DNA from: Cryptomeria japonica
Taxonomy: Eukaryota; Streptophyta; Pinopsida; Cupressales; Cupressaceae
NCBI RefSeq assembly: GCF_030272615.1
Contig: NC_081405.1
Location: forward strand, 649,117,420 to 649,181,419
Length of the DNA stretch: 64,000 nt
Direction: 5' to 3'
In this document: positions 1-12,610 of the stretch, piece after piece
How the letters are laid out: the number at the start of each line of letters is the position of its first letter
Position numbering within the stretch: the stretch's first letter is position 1
Made by a program: the position numbers and the translations under genes
The notes under the pieces: generated by a model
What the model saw: the letters and a program-made list of their open reading frames with translations, nothing else
The model's database searches: none
What the model was told of the DNA's origin: nothing

Positions 1-786
1 AATTCTTGAAAGATGGTACTGCCATATGGAATCTGCTCCATCATAATGCACTTGCTAGGACTGAAAAATAAAACGAGGGTTTCCTTAAACGCCTAACAGT
101 CCAACTTAAATAATAGTATTTGAGTATCATACGATCGACTCCTCCAACAAGACAGGGAGCCGCGAAACCTTAGCCTGTAAGAATTCTACCCAGGTATAAA
201 GGCTGGGAATTTCTGTCAAAAGTAATGTGTAAAGCATCTAATCTGAGCTTGCCGAATGTCGAATTCGTGCAGATTCAACAAATTAAATAATTTGGGTACG
301 CGGTCATGATTAATTGGACGTGATGTTTGCAAGAAGGATACGAGAATCTTCCTCGGTCTCTTCAATCATCATAAAACATGCGTTAGTGCTAGAGTGTTGT
401 CGTGTTCCACAATTTTCCTGGAAGGTTTTACAATTTAAAGAAAATGGCTTTGCTTGGAAGTTTCCTAAAACTATTTCAAATGTTTGCTTTTTTATTATAG
501 GCCCACTTTAAGTTCATTGGATAGGATTTGTATTACACTGGATGCATGTTAATGAATCTGGTCATGTTGATTTTAAAGAATTTTATATAAAGTAATAAAA
601 GTGGGAGTCATTTATTTTTCATATAAAATTGTATTTAATAAAAAGTATAAAATTTATAGATCATAATGGATTTTTACATAATTTTACTTGGTTTGATTTT
701 CTTAATCTATCTTCTCAATATTGTAAAAATGTAAAAAATCTACTGAAAAATAATTGCGTTATGTAAATTTGTGTTTTTGATTAGGC

Positions 787-894
787 GTTGTTTTGCATGG
801 AGTATAGCCATGGTCATAAAAGTGTGGTCTATAATTAAGTATTGTTTTGCATGGAGTATAGCCACGACCAGAAAAGTGTGGTCTATAATTAAGT
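787..894. repeat. 54-bp tandem duplication
   Basis: Two adjacent copies of a 54-bp unit (787-840 and 841-894). Each runs from TTGTTTTGCATGGAGTATAG to GTGGTCTATAATTAAGT, with a few substitutions between them. A simple local duplication with no coding content. Confidence 0.85.
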
Positions 895-1300
895 AAAATA
901 CTTCTTATTAAATGCCTTCTCTATTAAATTGATTGTATGTTGAACAGATGTAGTTCCATCAATTAATAGAATTGAACAACTACAAATGAAAGAAGTCTAG
1001 TTCACCATGTTGATGGTTGAAATTGTAAGTCCCAAATCCCTATAGCTAGAACTTTTTTCTTAACACTACGGGTGCCAAACCTAGGGCAAAGATCTTAAAC
1101 TTATGATTAACACAACTATGAACCAATTTACTAAGGAGGATAAGACCTTCTTCAACTTTAGGTTCCACTAGGCCAAGGGAGACTTGCATAAGTTGTTGAG
1201 CTAGATATGATTACACAAAATGGACATATACCTTGACATAAACCATACCTAAGGGTGAGCCCATCATTTTTTGAACTCAAATGGAATTGAAAACTTAAAA

Positions 1301-1440
1301 GCACCTTCATTTGAAGGTATTTCCGCAATGAAGGTGCCTTCATTCGAAGATAGGTCAAAAAGAATCTTCATTCAAAGGTCCTTTTTTCTTCCTTTTATGA
1401 AAATTACCATAAAAGAAATTAAAAGGGACTTTCGAATGAA
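1301..1440. repeat. Two adjacent inverted repeats (hairpin-forming)
   Basis: GCACCTTCAT at 1301-1310 pairs with ATGAAGGTGC at 1328-1337. A longer imperfect pair, about 19-20 bp, lies at 1367-1386 and 1421-1440 (TTCATTCAAAGGTCC against its near complement). They could be a decayed foldback element, but I find no clear terminal repeat or target duplication. Confidence 0.55.
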
Positions 1441-4400
1441 TGTTCCCTTTTTTTAATTTTTGGAATTACTTTTGTTTGAAGTTTTTTTTTTAAATTGTGG
1501 GAAAGAAAGCCCTAAAAGTGACCTTTTTACTTTAGGCCTCCTATTTTCCTAAAAAATAAATTGTTTCCAACATTGTCTTGGACTAGCAAATGGAATGAAT
1601 ATGAAAAGATAACTTGTAGGATCATTGCACTCGAAGTAAGTTTTCCAATGAGTTTAATATTGAATATATTAAATTTGACTATTATATTTATTTTCTACTT
1701 TCTAGTGAAGATAAGTTTTTCAATGATTGCGAAGATTTGTGTTACACACATAGAGAAAAATAGCTTAAATTTTTTTTAAAGTAATTGTCCTCTAGGTATT
1801 GATGTTCTTATTAGTAGTTGTTATTGAAGCCCAATTCATAAATTGTTGCACCAATCAAAAGTGATTATGATTTTTGTTTTCAAAATAGACTTAATTTTTA
1901 TAAAGTTGAGATTTATATTTTTAAATTTAATATATTGTAGAAGTCATTTATCAACACTAAAAAAATTGGTGTTATAGGAGCAAATTTATATCTTTTAAGT
2001 TATTTTGGATTCCATTATTGTAATGGTGCAAAAGTGTCTCTACAAAGGGAAAAACTATGTTCCCTTGAGAGCCAGTTTCACAACATACATTCAGATATCT
2101 CCAACTGGTGAAATTGGTGAAGATATCTAATTACAGATAAGAAAATATAGATTCTAATTACAGAAATGGAAAGATCATGTGCTAAGGAGTTTTTAGGCCA
2201 AATCTAAGTGTCTTAGCCAAGGACACTAGCACTACATGTAGACATATGTGCAACACGTTGTAGTCTATTTGAACCAAAAAAAAAAAAAAACTCAGAAAAT
2301 GGCAAAAACCTAACTATATAGTTTGATTAACTTGCAAAATATAGAAGTTAAAACATAGCAACAAATAATAGATGATAAATACAAATAGAAACAAATAGAA
2401 ACTAGATAAATAAAACATAAACAATCCCTCTTGCATTCAAATTCTTCCAATAAATCTACACACAAGAAGAAGAGGGAAAATGCTTGGGGTTGTTTGGGGA
2501 CTTACCTCAGTCAAATCCTTGTTTTGGTGTTTTCACCTTCCCAATAGCCATATAGATAGATCAAAGAGATAAATAGATAAAATGATGAAATTATCAAATA
2601 GATAAGGGATGTGATAAATATCCAAGATGCTTAAAGATGTGAGAAAGGTATTAAGAGATAGGGTTGAGAAAGTGAAGAGAGCTAGAAAGATTATTATGAG
2701 TGCTTGAGAGTGTTATAGAAAATTAGAGACTTTTGTTGCAAGCAAGAAAAAACTAAGGGAACCAGAGAGATTTCTTGAGAGAATTAAGAGAGCTTGCATG
2801 AACAAAAGAGATAGATTTAAAAGAGAGAATATGAGAGAGAGAAAGAGGGTTATCAAGCCATTTTGGAAAATTTCAAGTCATTTCCACTAACCTAAGTGGA
2901 TGATAAGTATCAAAACGCTCATAACCATTTGAACATTAAGATGTTGCAAGACATTTGTGCAGTGCATGGATGTCTGTGTAGCATACTAGTCTCTAAACAA
3001 ATCACTCTAAAAAAAGATGGGTGGCAAGAGAAACACGTAGTTAATGCAAACCTGATATTGAAAGGTAGTTGCTAAAAAGGTGTCCATAACATCTTGAGAG
3101 GAGAAAGGTTGGTGCTAGGGCTGAAATGAGCCTATTCAAATGCTAGGGGAATGGACACTAAAGTGGCTACAAAAGTGTAGGTGAAATTGCAAAAGGGTTA
3201 TGCAATTTTTGATTCTACAATTATATTTAAAAAATAAATGTCTATTTTAAATGTTTATTTATTTATTAATAACATTATAAATAAAGTGATTTTTTTGTAT
3301 AGATATTTTCAATAATATTATTATTTCTAAAAATATAGCTATGAAAATCATTTATCTTTTTTATTAGGATTTGATTCACACTATTTTAATTAAAATAAAT
3401 TAAAAGTTAAATAAAAATTAAACTATTTCATTATAAGCATTACACAAAAAATATTTTGATTAAAAAATAAATACAACTTTAAATATATGTTTTCTTTATA
3501 ATTATAATTTTGTATATTTTTTCAAAATCATTATATTTTTTAATATTTTTTAAAATCATAATTTTTAATTATTTTAATATATATATAAAATAATTTAATA
3601 ATTTAAAAATTTTAATCATAAATGTAAATATTTTTCATTTAGTCATTAAAAAAATTACATTTTCACTCTAATTTTTATATTATACAATTTTATAATAATA
3701 AAAAGTTATTTTAATTAAGATCAATTATAATATTATTATATATATTTTAATTAAATTAAGATTATGTTTTAAAAAAATGTATATTTTCAATATAATGTTT
3801 ATATTAAATATTATAATAATTAATTATATTTTAAATACTGAAGTGAGAGTTATAGTTAATATTGCATAAACATAATTAATATAACAATAATTTAATATTA
3901 TTTACCTTAATCAAAAATAATAATTTAAAATTATAATGATTACGAATTACAACAAATATTTTTTTTTGCAATACTATGAAGGCAAGTACTCACCGCTACG
4001 CGGCACTTGTTACAACAAAAAATTAATTCATTTTTTTTAAAAATAGTTATTTAATATGTGTGCCCTAGATATTTGTGTTACATATCTATAAAAAATTATA
4101 ATTGTACATCCTTCACATTAATAAAGTTATGACATGTTGTAGAAATGTCACCTTTTAAAAATTGTTAACTATAAAGTAAGATATTAATAGTTACGTAAAA
4201 AAATCATAAATTATTTCTTAATTTTGTTTAAAATATATTTATAAATCACTAGTTCACATCATCCTGTAACATATTCTTGAAATTTGGGTGAAAATTGTTG
4301 ATTTCAATGTCCTACTTTGGCCAAAAAATAGGACACATATTGTGGGATCACCCTCAATATATACTATTCCCTAATTTATCTATCACTAAGTACTTGTATG

Positions 4401-4674
4401 TTAGTTTTCTAATGCAAGGTTATGTACCTTTATAAAGCATATTAACTACTATCTAATGTGTCTAAGGATGTGGTTTTGTTGACCTTAATATTATAATGCA
4501 CTTCTAGAAATGGTTCTGATTGGAATTCAATCAATACAATATGAAATGAAACTTAATTTTAGTTATTTTGAGTGTGTTAGTGTGATGAGAGGTTGGCCAT
4601 GAAGTAGATGAGTGCCTATATCTAGTTAGGCACACAAAGTTTGAAATTTTCATATACCCAAAGATGTCATAGCT

Positions 4675-4684
4675 AAAATGCACT
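4675..4684. repeat. LINE target site duplication, left copy
   Basis: AAAATGCACT here is repeated exactly at 28697-28706, right after the poly-A tail. The A-rich start fits the TTTT/A nick preference of L1-type endonucleases. LINE-like coding sequence begins immediately to the right. Confidence 0.75.
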
Positions 4685-5880
4685 GGGTATTGTTTACCCC
4701 ATCGAAATTGCTATCTGCCTTGACAATAAAACCTTTTGTTGTCTAATTGAATACATGGGTGGCATAGATGTATGCCATTACTATAAAGTAAGTGGTCACT
4801 TTAGAAGAAAATGCCCTTTATTGAATAAAAAATCCAATAGAGTCAAGACCCCTTCTTCTGGTCCTCTTCCCTCCGAGCCTTGGGTTGCTCCCTCTGAACC
4901 TCCTTCGTCTGTCCCTACTCATGATCCTTCCCCCGCTCCCCCCCCCAGTCTGATTTTTTTCCCCCACAACCGCCTACCCCTCACCCACCCGATCCCCCAA
5001 TCCTCCTCGGCCCCCTTGATGGTTAACTCCATCTTGAACTACAGTAATGATATTAAGGAAGCCCTCTCTGCCGCCCATCCCCCGCCTTTTAACCCCTCTA
5101 AATTTTTTGATATCCCCGAACTCCACTCAGGTCTGAGATCCCAGAACGCACATGGAAAAATTGAGAAGAGTTGTTGAAGATAGGAAAGTTCTTGAGCAAG
5201 ACCTTCATAAGCAGAAATTGGAAATTGAAGCGTAGATATCTAACCTAGAGGACATGGATAGGGGTGCTCCACTTATAATAGATACCATTAGCAGGGCCTC
5301 GAACTAGGACCCTGAATTGTCTACATGTAGGGGTCCTACTGGATTCAAAACTGATGATATTTCTACCTTGGAAGTGGAAGCTGGTGGACCTACTGTGGAT
5401 GAGATCTTAGTAGACCCTTTAGATGCATCCATTGGCTCAAAGGCCACTAGGAGAGACCCTGCTAGTAATACCTATTGTACTTCTAACACCCCTATTAATG
5501 CCCTGAAGGCAGAGCAAACTGCCACACAAGAAACGAGGATCATCATGAACCCCTTCACTTCTAGAAACACTAACTTTGAACAAGGCTTGACATATACACA
5601 GGAAGGGTTTACTATGGTTAAAAACAGGAAGGCTAGAAGGAAGAGATTCCCCAGGAATAGTAAAGATAGTGCCTCTAGGAAGGAATCTCTTGGCTCTGAA
5701 CAAATATCCGAGGCAAGGAAGAAGAGAGGGAGACCCTTCTTTCTATTGCATTTGATGCTAGCAATATCACAAATAAAGAGGAATGGCCTAAATGTTTTGA
5801 GGGATTTAAATCCCAAATGGACCCTACCCAACAAAGTGAGTCATGCTGAAAACAATCTCTTGGAACATCAGAGGCCTTGA
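4685..5880 (+). pseudogene. LINE ORF1, C-terminal fragment
   Basis: ORF1 of plant L1 elements encodes an RNA-binding, nucleocapsid-like protein that packages the LINE RNA. The frame is open from the truncation point and contains a zinc-knuckle-like segment near 4770-4815, reading CHYYKVSGHFRRKC. The second cysteine position is tyrosine, so the usual CX2CX4HX4C is broken. A proline/serine-rich stretch follows (4850-5110). After a frame change near 5150 and stops near 5235 and 5305, the frame 5317-5880 ends in a basic tail (GFTMVKNRKARRKR) typical of ORF1 C-termini. It overlaps the start of ORF2 by about 38 bp. The N-terminal domain is missing because of the 5' truncation. Confidence 0.65.
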
Positions 5881-6427
5881 TGCCCCCGATAGGAAATATA
5901 TCATCAAAAGATTCCTTAATGGACATAATGACATGGATTTCGTCCTCCTTTAAGAGCTAAAAGTTGTGGGCTTCACCCTACAAATCAGCTTTAAATGTCT
6001 TTGGAGGGAGGCTACTTCCTTTCATACTAACCATACCAAGGGTAAAGGTGGCATGACCATACTACTTAGTCCTAGATGGGCTAGCAAAGTGATCAACTGG
6101 GGGCAATCCCCCTGTGTCAGGGCTCTCTGGGTTTCTATTCAAGTGGAAGACCAAAAGTTTGGAATCTACTCTATATATGCCCCTAATGACTATAGAGAGA
6201 GGGGGGATCTATGGAACTGGTTAGCAGGGTTGGAAGACATCCCTTGGATTATAGGGGGGGATTTTAATATGATCGAATCAGCCAATGCCAAAAAAGGTGG
6301 CAACAAATTTGAATGGAAGGGTATGGAAAGGTTGCAATGGGACATAATGATCAATAAACTACATCTTGTTGACCCTATTGCTGGAAGATAAGACCAATTG
6401 AACACTGTATGGTTCACCTGGTGTAAC
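5843..6427 (+). pseudogene. LINE ORF2, N-terminal endonuclease part
   Basis: The ATG at 5843 opens a frame beginning with the ISWNIRGL motif of the L1 AP-like endonuclease, which nicks target DNA to prime reverse transcription. Further motifs are IYSIYAPND (about 6170-6195) and the GGDFNMIE box (about 6255-6280). In-frame stops are a TAA at about 5951, where the family normally has QELK, and a TAA after AGR at about 6391. The frame runs into the Tat LTR at 6428 and resumes in the same frame at 24968, so the Tat insertion split the gene. Confidence 0.85.
6423..6427. repeat. Tat element target site duplication, left copy
   Basis: GTAAC directly precedes the TG of the 5' LTR and recurs as GTAAC at 24963-24967 after the CA of the 3' LTR. 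Five bases is the usual length for Ty3/gypsy integrases. Confidence 0.9.
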
Positions 6428-7890
6428 TGTAGACATATAAAAATGACCATATTCCTAAATGAATATTTAATGTTCATTTTATTCTCATTCCTCTACTTAG
6501 TTAAATCTAATTTAATTAAATCACCCACATTCTTCTATTTAATTAAATAAATTATTCAATTTATTTATTTAAAATTCACTTAAGCCCTTTATATCATTTA
6601 ATTGAATAAATCATTTTATTTAATTAAATCCCTTCTCTCTACTTTTTAATGAAATTTACATTTAATTAAATAGTTCACCCCAATTAAATAAATCTAATTT
6701 ATTTAAATCCTCAACTTGCAACCAAATTGAAATAAAATAATTTATTTTAACTAAATTCTATTATCCCTCATCCACTTGTATTTTCCTACATCTCCCACTT
6801 ACCTCCTAACCCTCTTCCTGAATTCTTCTAGAATACCTCTAATCCTAATCAATTAACCTAAACCCATCAATTATCCCCTTCCCCTAAATTTGAGGAGGTC
6901 ACTTCTCAAATTTGGAGTAAAGTCTTCCAAAGGCATTGAAGCCTTTATGCCTTCAACAAGCTAACTTGTTGAAAACCCCCAAATTTGGAAGGACTCTTAC
7001 AAATTTGTCCCCAAAGTCTTCAAACCATTAATGGTTAACTAACCCTTAGTGGCATGGTTAGAGACTTTTTGCCTAACTTAACCCTCATCTAACCCAGGGG
7101 TCTCATCAAGCATTCATTGCTTTGACCATGGTTATCCCCTTAACCTTTGCACAAGAGTTTATCCTTTGGGTAAAAGCTTTATTCAATGGATAACCTTAAC
7201 CTTTACCTTCTAAGGTGACCTTCATGTCTTCTCAAGCATTTAATGCTTCTTACCTCTCCTCTCAAGCAGTCTTATGTTGACAATTGTCACCATTTCATTG
7301 GTGAGAATTGCAAACATGGATTGATAGCTTTCAATCCTGGCCCTTGATAAGATCCTTCAATCTTGACCATCCATTGTCTTATTTTTCCTATAAATAGTGC
7401 TCTCATTCCTCCATTTCTATCATCCAATTCGTTAGCATCACACTTATACTTAATTTTAACAAGCATTTAGCCTCTCTTTGCAATAGGAATTAATCTAATA
7501 AGCATTTTAGAGTATTTCTATCATCTTAGCTTAAATCATATGACTAGTATATCATGTTAGGATAGTATTTTTACTAACCTTGTCATCTTATCATCTAGTT
7601 TAGTTCATTTACTAGAATCATGCATAAATAGGATGCATTCATACTAAATTCAATCAAAAGCATCCCTCGTTCTTGCATTCGTCATCCCTAAGTCACTTTC
7701 CTTAGTGATCTGAGAGCAAAGGCATTGGCTTCAGGGGCCTTGTGAGATAGAGAACCATGGAACACTCCTTGGGAAGTTGAGTCATTCCTCATGGCTCCAT
7801 AACTTGCACCAAGAGTCTCGTGGGTGTGTGGGCAAGTCCTTGAAATATTTTCACATTTTCTATTTCATCGAACTGTTTTTCCCACATACA
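6428..7890 (+). repeat. 5' LTR of the Tat element (1463 bp)
   Basis: Begins TGTAGACATATAAAAATG and ends in TACA; matched along its whole length by 23503-24962. U3 is AT-rich, with many TTAATTAAAT runs in the first 350 bp. A TATA box lies at 7389, so U3 is roughly 6428-7420 and R-U5 the remainder. Confidence 0.95.
7389..7396 (+). promoter_or_regulatory. TATA box of the 5' LTR
   Basis: TATAAATA in the context CCTATAAATAG, repeated in the 3' LTR at 24477-24484. It is the best core-promoter match in the LTR; transcription would start about 25-35 bp downstream. Confidence 0.7.
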
Positions 7891-10800
7891 TTTCTGGTGC
7901 CCACCATGGGGCATAACCCCATTAATCAAATCAGTTTTTGAATCTAACCATCTTTGTAGGTATGTGGGAAAGGAGAATTAGCACGTGGGGAATATTACTT
8001 AGTGCATCTGGTTAACATTCTAGTGCATTTGGTATACTGTGTGGCATGTGGGACTCATATCCTAGCGCGTAGAGATCCTTACTTAACGCATAGGATTTTA
8101 AAAATTTTCCTATAGGTCTCGACGCGGGAACTTAACAAAACAACGCATTGGGAAAACAACGCAGCGCTTTGGGTCTGTCTGATAGTGCATCCTGGTTATT
8201 CTGTAGTGCATACAATATTTTCTATAGCACATCACAAATAGAGAAGAAAAATTAATTTGTAACCGAGATCAGAATTAGACTTGTGAAAGTCCACAAAGCC
8301 TGAGGTTTTTGCTAACTGATTTACTTGTTGTTTTTGCAAGATTTCTGACAGTTTCATTACAGGTTTGGGAGCCCATTTTATTTTTAAGTTAGGATTTAAA
8401 GTGATTTGAATTTTTTACTAACTTAGCTAAGTTGGTTAAAATTTTGAATTCTTTTAATTCTTGTTTAAAGCTAAAATTGAACTCACACCTCATTTGGGCA
8501 CTTAAAAAGAACCACAACAAAAAATCTTTCTTGCTTTCCTAGGAGAAAACTTTCATTTGGACATCTAAAAAGAACAAAACAATCTTTCATTTTGCCAAAA
8601 ATTTTTTTTTTTTTAAAAAGAACCTCACCATCCTTTGGTGCATAAAAGGATCAATCTTTTAAAAATTTTGCAGGGAAAAAGAATCACATTTGTCTAAATT
8701 TTGTTTTCAAGTTAAAAGAGGGAAGTTCTTCCCCTTTTGTCAATTTCTTTTGTTGACCACCAAAATCAAAATTTTGCTTTGCTGACCAGGTTCCTTTACT
8801 AGCTCAGATAATCACTAATTTGATGGAATAAAATGAACACCATGTTTTTGTGGAGCGATATCTCCATATAAATTTTACCAAATCATTGCAATAGAAGGTT
8901 AAAAAGAACTCTTGTGTGCTTTGATTCGAAAGTGGAAGGAATATGCTCTCCCCTTAATTGGGTGATCAAAAAACCAGACCACTCTTACACTTTTAGTGTT
9001 TATTACATTAAAACCTTTAGCAAGCCCGCCCTCCCGAGGATTTGAACAACTCTTAAAGCCATTCTTTGGCTGGTGTGAGGGGAACGACCTAAGTGGGGAA
9101 TGACTTTGATGCCAAGTGTTCTAACCCACTATAATCAAAAGTGGAAAGTGACGAAAGTCCTTTTCAATAGTTGTGCACAGTGATTAGCCTTCCCCCAGTA
9201 TCTGTATGATACATAAAGCCTTTGTTCTAAAGGTTGGGAAGTTTCCTGAGGGATTTTATCACTGACGACCAAACATGAAGCCTGATTATGAACCTTAGAA
9301 ATAGAAACCTTGAGCCGAGTCAGTATCCAAATATTTGCAATATCATAGTGCAAGGGTGGGGAAGAATAACTACTCAATTGTGAAGCAATTCACTTTGAGT
9401 TAATTTTTGGAAAAAGGCAAAAAAATGGGCGCCCCCTAGGGGGTGACAAGGCTGTTTGAGTTGATGGAGTATCGAGACTAGTGAGCTATGGTATTGTCGA
9501 TGACCTTTGAATAAAAAGTTTGATTGATTTGTATTTTCTGTATCCAAACCTATTGAAACACTGGGGATTTGAACACATCCTCGCAGAACATACACTCATT
9601 ATTTAGACTAGGCAAAATGGTTATCTCTTTTGTGTTGTGCTTTCATATTTTACTTTAGAAAATCATCTATCACAGTTGAGAAAAAATTCAAAAATCACAA
9701 GAAAACCACCAAGTCAAAACTATCAGGGCAGTTTAGTGCATAAGAGCAATATCTTAGCGCTTTGGAATGACAGTTTAGTGCTTGCAAACTTCAACATAAC
9801 GCATTTCTTCTGAACTTTAGTGCATAATCAGTCCAAAACATTAAACAATTCGAAACTTTGCACTTTCTGAAAACATTCTAGCATGTCGAAGAAACAGTTT
9901 AGCGCGTTGAGACCAAACATCAACGTGTTGAAATCAACAGTTAGCACGTTAGAAGCCCATATTAGTGCATAAACCTTTCAAAACAAAACAAACTCAAACA
10001 ATCTAGTTAGCACATCAGAGAGGTAGCTTAGTGCGTGGAGCTCATTCTTTAGCGCGTTGCGAAAATTCAATAGCGCATTGGGTTTCTAGCTTAGCGCATA
10101 GCAAAAACTGAGAAAATAGGGGGCAAAACAGAAGCTATTTTTGAAAAATCTAAAAACAGTTTAGGAAGCCTTCTTTCCTCATCTTTAACTCCATCAAGCA
10201 GAAAATCCAAATCAAAGTATCAAAACCACTCCAAAAGCAAGTTTTTCATAAAACAAAGTTGTCTAAATCCAAAAACTAGTCAAGGGATAAAACACATCTC
10301 TCCTATCAAAATTAGGAAACACCATCACATGTATCAAAAGTTCCTTCAATCAAATAGATTTTTATCCAAAAACATACTTGTTTTAAATTCCAAGTTGTCA
10401 AATCGAGTTTCTATATCGGGAAAGCTCTTATTCCATATCATTTGACACACTTTGTTGTGAGGGAACATCTAAACCTTCATTTGATAAAGTAAAACTTAAG
10501 TGTCCCAAACAAGATATCTTGAATCTAAAACAAATCAAAGAAAACCATTGATCGCTTGTGCATGACTAATCCTCATATTCTGAGAAGAAAGAATATTTAT
10601 TATAACACTAAGTTGAGGAAACAACAACCCAATTCTCTAAAACTTGCCAAAAGGAATAAATTTTTATATATCAATTGCCAACTCTTCAAATTCATCGAAC
10701 ATTCCTCCGTCATATCCACTTGTATCTTTAAGACAAAACAAATGAATTTGACAAGGAACCATTGAGGAGTAGGACATTCTGTCAAAAACCAACCTTCAGT

Positions 10801-11115
10801 CAATGCCTAAATCAAGGAGGAAAGATCAATCTAGCTTTCTTCCCAAAAGTGTGCATCACTTACAATATACCCTGATTTGAACCACCAACCCCTGAGAAAA
10901 ACATCGAAGAGGAGTTCGTTCCCTTTGTCACAGAAAGTTTCTACTAGATGCCCGTTGTTACTCGATCTCAATGAAACAAACAAATCGAAACACAACCAGA
11001 ATCTAGCATAGATCAAAGATTATCAAATCCTTTCGAATATCCAAAACTAGAAGACACATAACTCCTCCAAGAGTGTCAAGAAAGCGCTTCATTTCAAAAA
11101 CTTGTGGAAAAACTC
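7891..11115 (+). other. Long leader of the Tat element with TAGCGCAT-like words
   Basis: About 3.2 kb between the LTR and gag without a convincing ORF. Two zones, 7980-8240 and 9730-10110, are full of degenerate words such as TAGTGCAT, TAGCGCGTTG, TAGCGCATTG and TTAGCGCATAG, spaced roughly 20-40 bp apart. A GTAGGTATGTGG sequence near 7955 could be a splice donor, but this is weak. Long untranslated leaders are common in Tat elements. Confidence 0.6.
7895..7912 (+). promoter_or_regulatory. Primer binding site of the Tat element
   Basis: TGGTGCCCACCATGGGGC begins 4 bases after the LTR end. The leading TGG is complementary to the CCA end of a tRNA, which primes minus-strand DNA synthesis. I cannot name the tRNA with certainty. 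Confidence 0.85.
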
Positions 11116-12610
11116 ATGGAAATCGACAAAGAAAAATACCTACTCATGCTCACAAGAAAAGGGGTTAAACTCCCTGAAGACTTTGATACTGACATATATT
11201 TAGAACGAGGTCTCAACATTATGCTTAGAAAGAATGACAAAGAGAGGAGGAAGCACGTGACCATGAACAAAACATACCTGAGCAAAACATACCTGAGCAA
11301 AACTTACCTAAGCAGAATTTAACTGAGCAAAACATCCCTGAGCAAAACATACTACTACACATGCCATTCCAAACTAGAAACAATGCGAGGGAAGAACTCT
11401 TCCCTCGGCAAACAAATGCACCCTTGGTTTCTCTTACACAACAAATACAAATGTTGCAAAAACAGATGCAAGACATGCAACACGGATCAATAGTACGATA
11501 TTCCTTGAAAGAAATTTGTCCTTATCCTTTGACAAGAGATTAAAAATGGTACCTTTTCCCCCAAATTCAGACATTCCAAAATTTGACAAATATGATGGGA
11601 AAAGCAATCCTCGTGATCATGTCCGGGAATTCTGCACCATGAGCCTAGAATTTGCCCATGATGACACTTACTTAATGAGATTGTTCCCAAGAATCTTGGG
11701 AGGGCAAACAATGGAATGGTTATCCAAAATCACAACTCCTGTCAGATCCTTTGATGATTTAGTCAACAAATTCACTACTCAATATTCCTACAACATTCAA
11801 CATGCCATCACCATGCTAGATGTCTGCAATACCAAATAAAAGAACAACGAAACATTCATTGTGTTCCTTCAACGTTGGCAACGAATGGTCTCAAGGTATC
11901 CTCGAGATGTGCCTGAGAAGGAAAAGATGGAAATTTTCATCAATAATTTAAATAGCAAGATGAGTTACATACTCAAACTCCAATGCATACCATCTTTTGC
12001 TAAATTCATTGAGAATGGCATCCAAGTAGAGGAGACATGTGTCAAGAAAGGAACATTAAAATTTTTCAAAGAAGGGACGAATTCATCCAACTCTAATTAC
12101 AATAACCAAAACAACAACAACTTAGACAAATCCAGGTTCTGGACCCGAAACAAAAACACTAGAAATGAAGGAGGAAACGATCCTAATGATACAAAGTCCA
12201 AACAACCAGTGTTAGCTTTATCAGGTAATCCTCAGGCTACCAAAAATAAAAAAGGTGCTAACCAAGGCACTAATACTCATTCACCAACTACCAATCAAGA
12301 TCATCTTAACAACACCAACAATACCCAAGACAATAACACCAATCGAGGACCTAATACGAACTCACGAGGTAACACCAACAACTTTCCAAAACGCGTCTAC
12401 ACACCATTAGGGCAATCATTGGAATCAGCATTCAAAGAACTCCTAGCAAACAAAATTATCTCCTTACCAGCAATCAACAACTTTGAACCACAAATCAAAC
12501 CACCTTGATGGAATGACTCACACTTTTGTGATTTTCATCGCAACAAAGGCCATCAAATAAATGATTGCATGAGACTGAAGAACATTGTTCAAGACTTGAT
12601 TGATAGAGGT
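11116..12610 (+). pseudogene. gag: Tat gag (capsid/nucleocapsid)
   Basis: The capsid precursor that forms the virus-like particle. The likely start is the ATG at 11116; an upstream GTG in the same frame is not convincing. The remains lie in three frames: 11116-about 11250, about 11240-11543 and 11546-12610. The second stretch carries a pentapeptide repeat PEQN(I/L) at about 11262-11352 and a glutamine-rich segment (TQQIQMLQKQMQDMQ). The third carries the retrotransposon gag core, with KFDKYDGKSNPRDHVREF and a WLSKI stretch, then an Asn-rich basic tail and a knuckle-like CDFHRNKGHQINDC (12527-12568, CX2HX4HX4C) typical of Tat gag. In-frame stops are at 11837-11839 and 12506-12508. A one-base loss near 11528 separates the second and third frames. 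Confidence 0.85.

Larger units (their letters stand above)
1..4674. other. AT-rich non-coding spacer
   Basis: No open frame here has the composition or motifs of a real protein. The stretch 3200-3960 is extremely AT-rich with many A and T runs. An A-run lies near 2278-2290 and a purine-rich GAGA stretch near 2690-2870. Two local repeats are listed separately. I see nothing else I can name. Confidence 0.7.

Noticed and set aside
314-1779. Short open frames (60-72 codons) in the left spacer
   Set aside because: They use non-ATG starts or overlap AT-rich spacer, have no motifs, and are of the length expected by chance.
4490-4504. AATGCACTTCT as an alternative LINE target duplication
   Set aside because: It matches the right flank only with a gap, and LINE-like coding begins right after the exact 10-bp copy at 4675-4684, with a stop and non-LINE sequence before it.
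9135-9595. Minus-strand frames in the Tat leader
   Set aside because: Two short frames without known motifs; no start context or partner exon; not supported as a gene.
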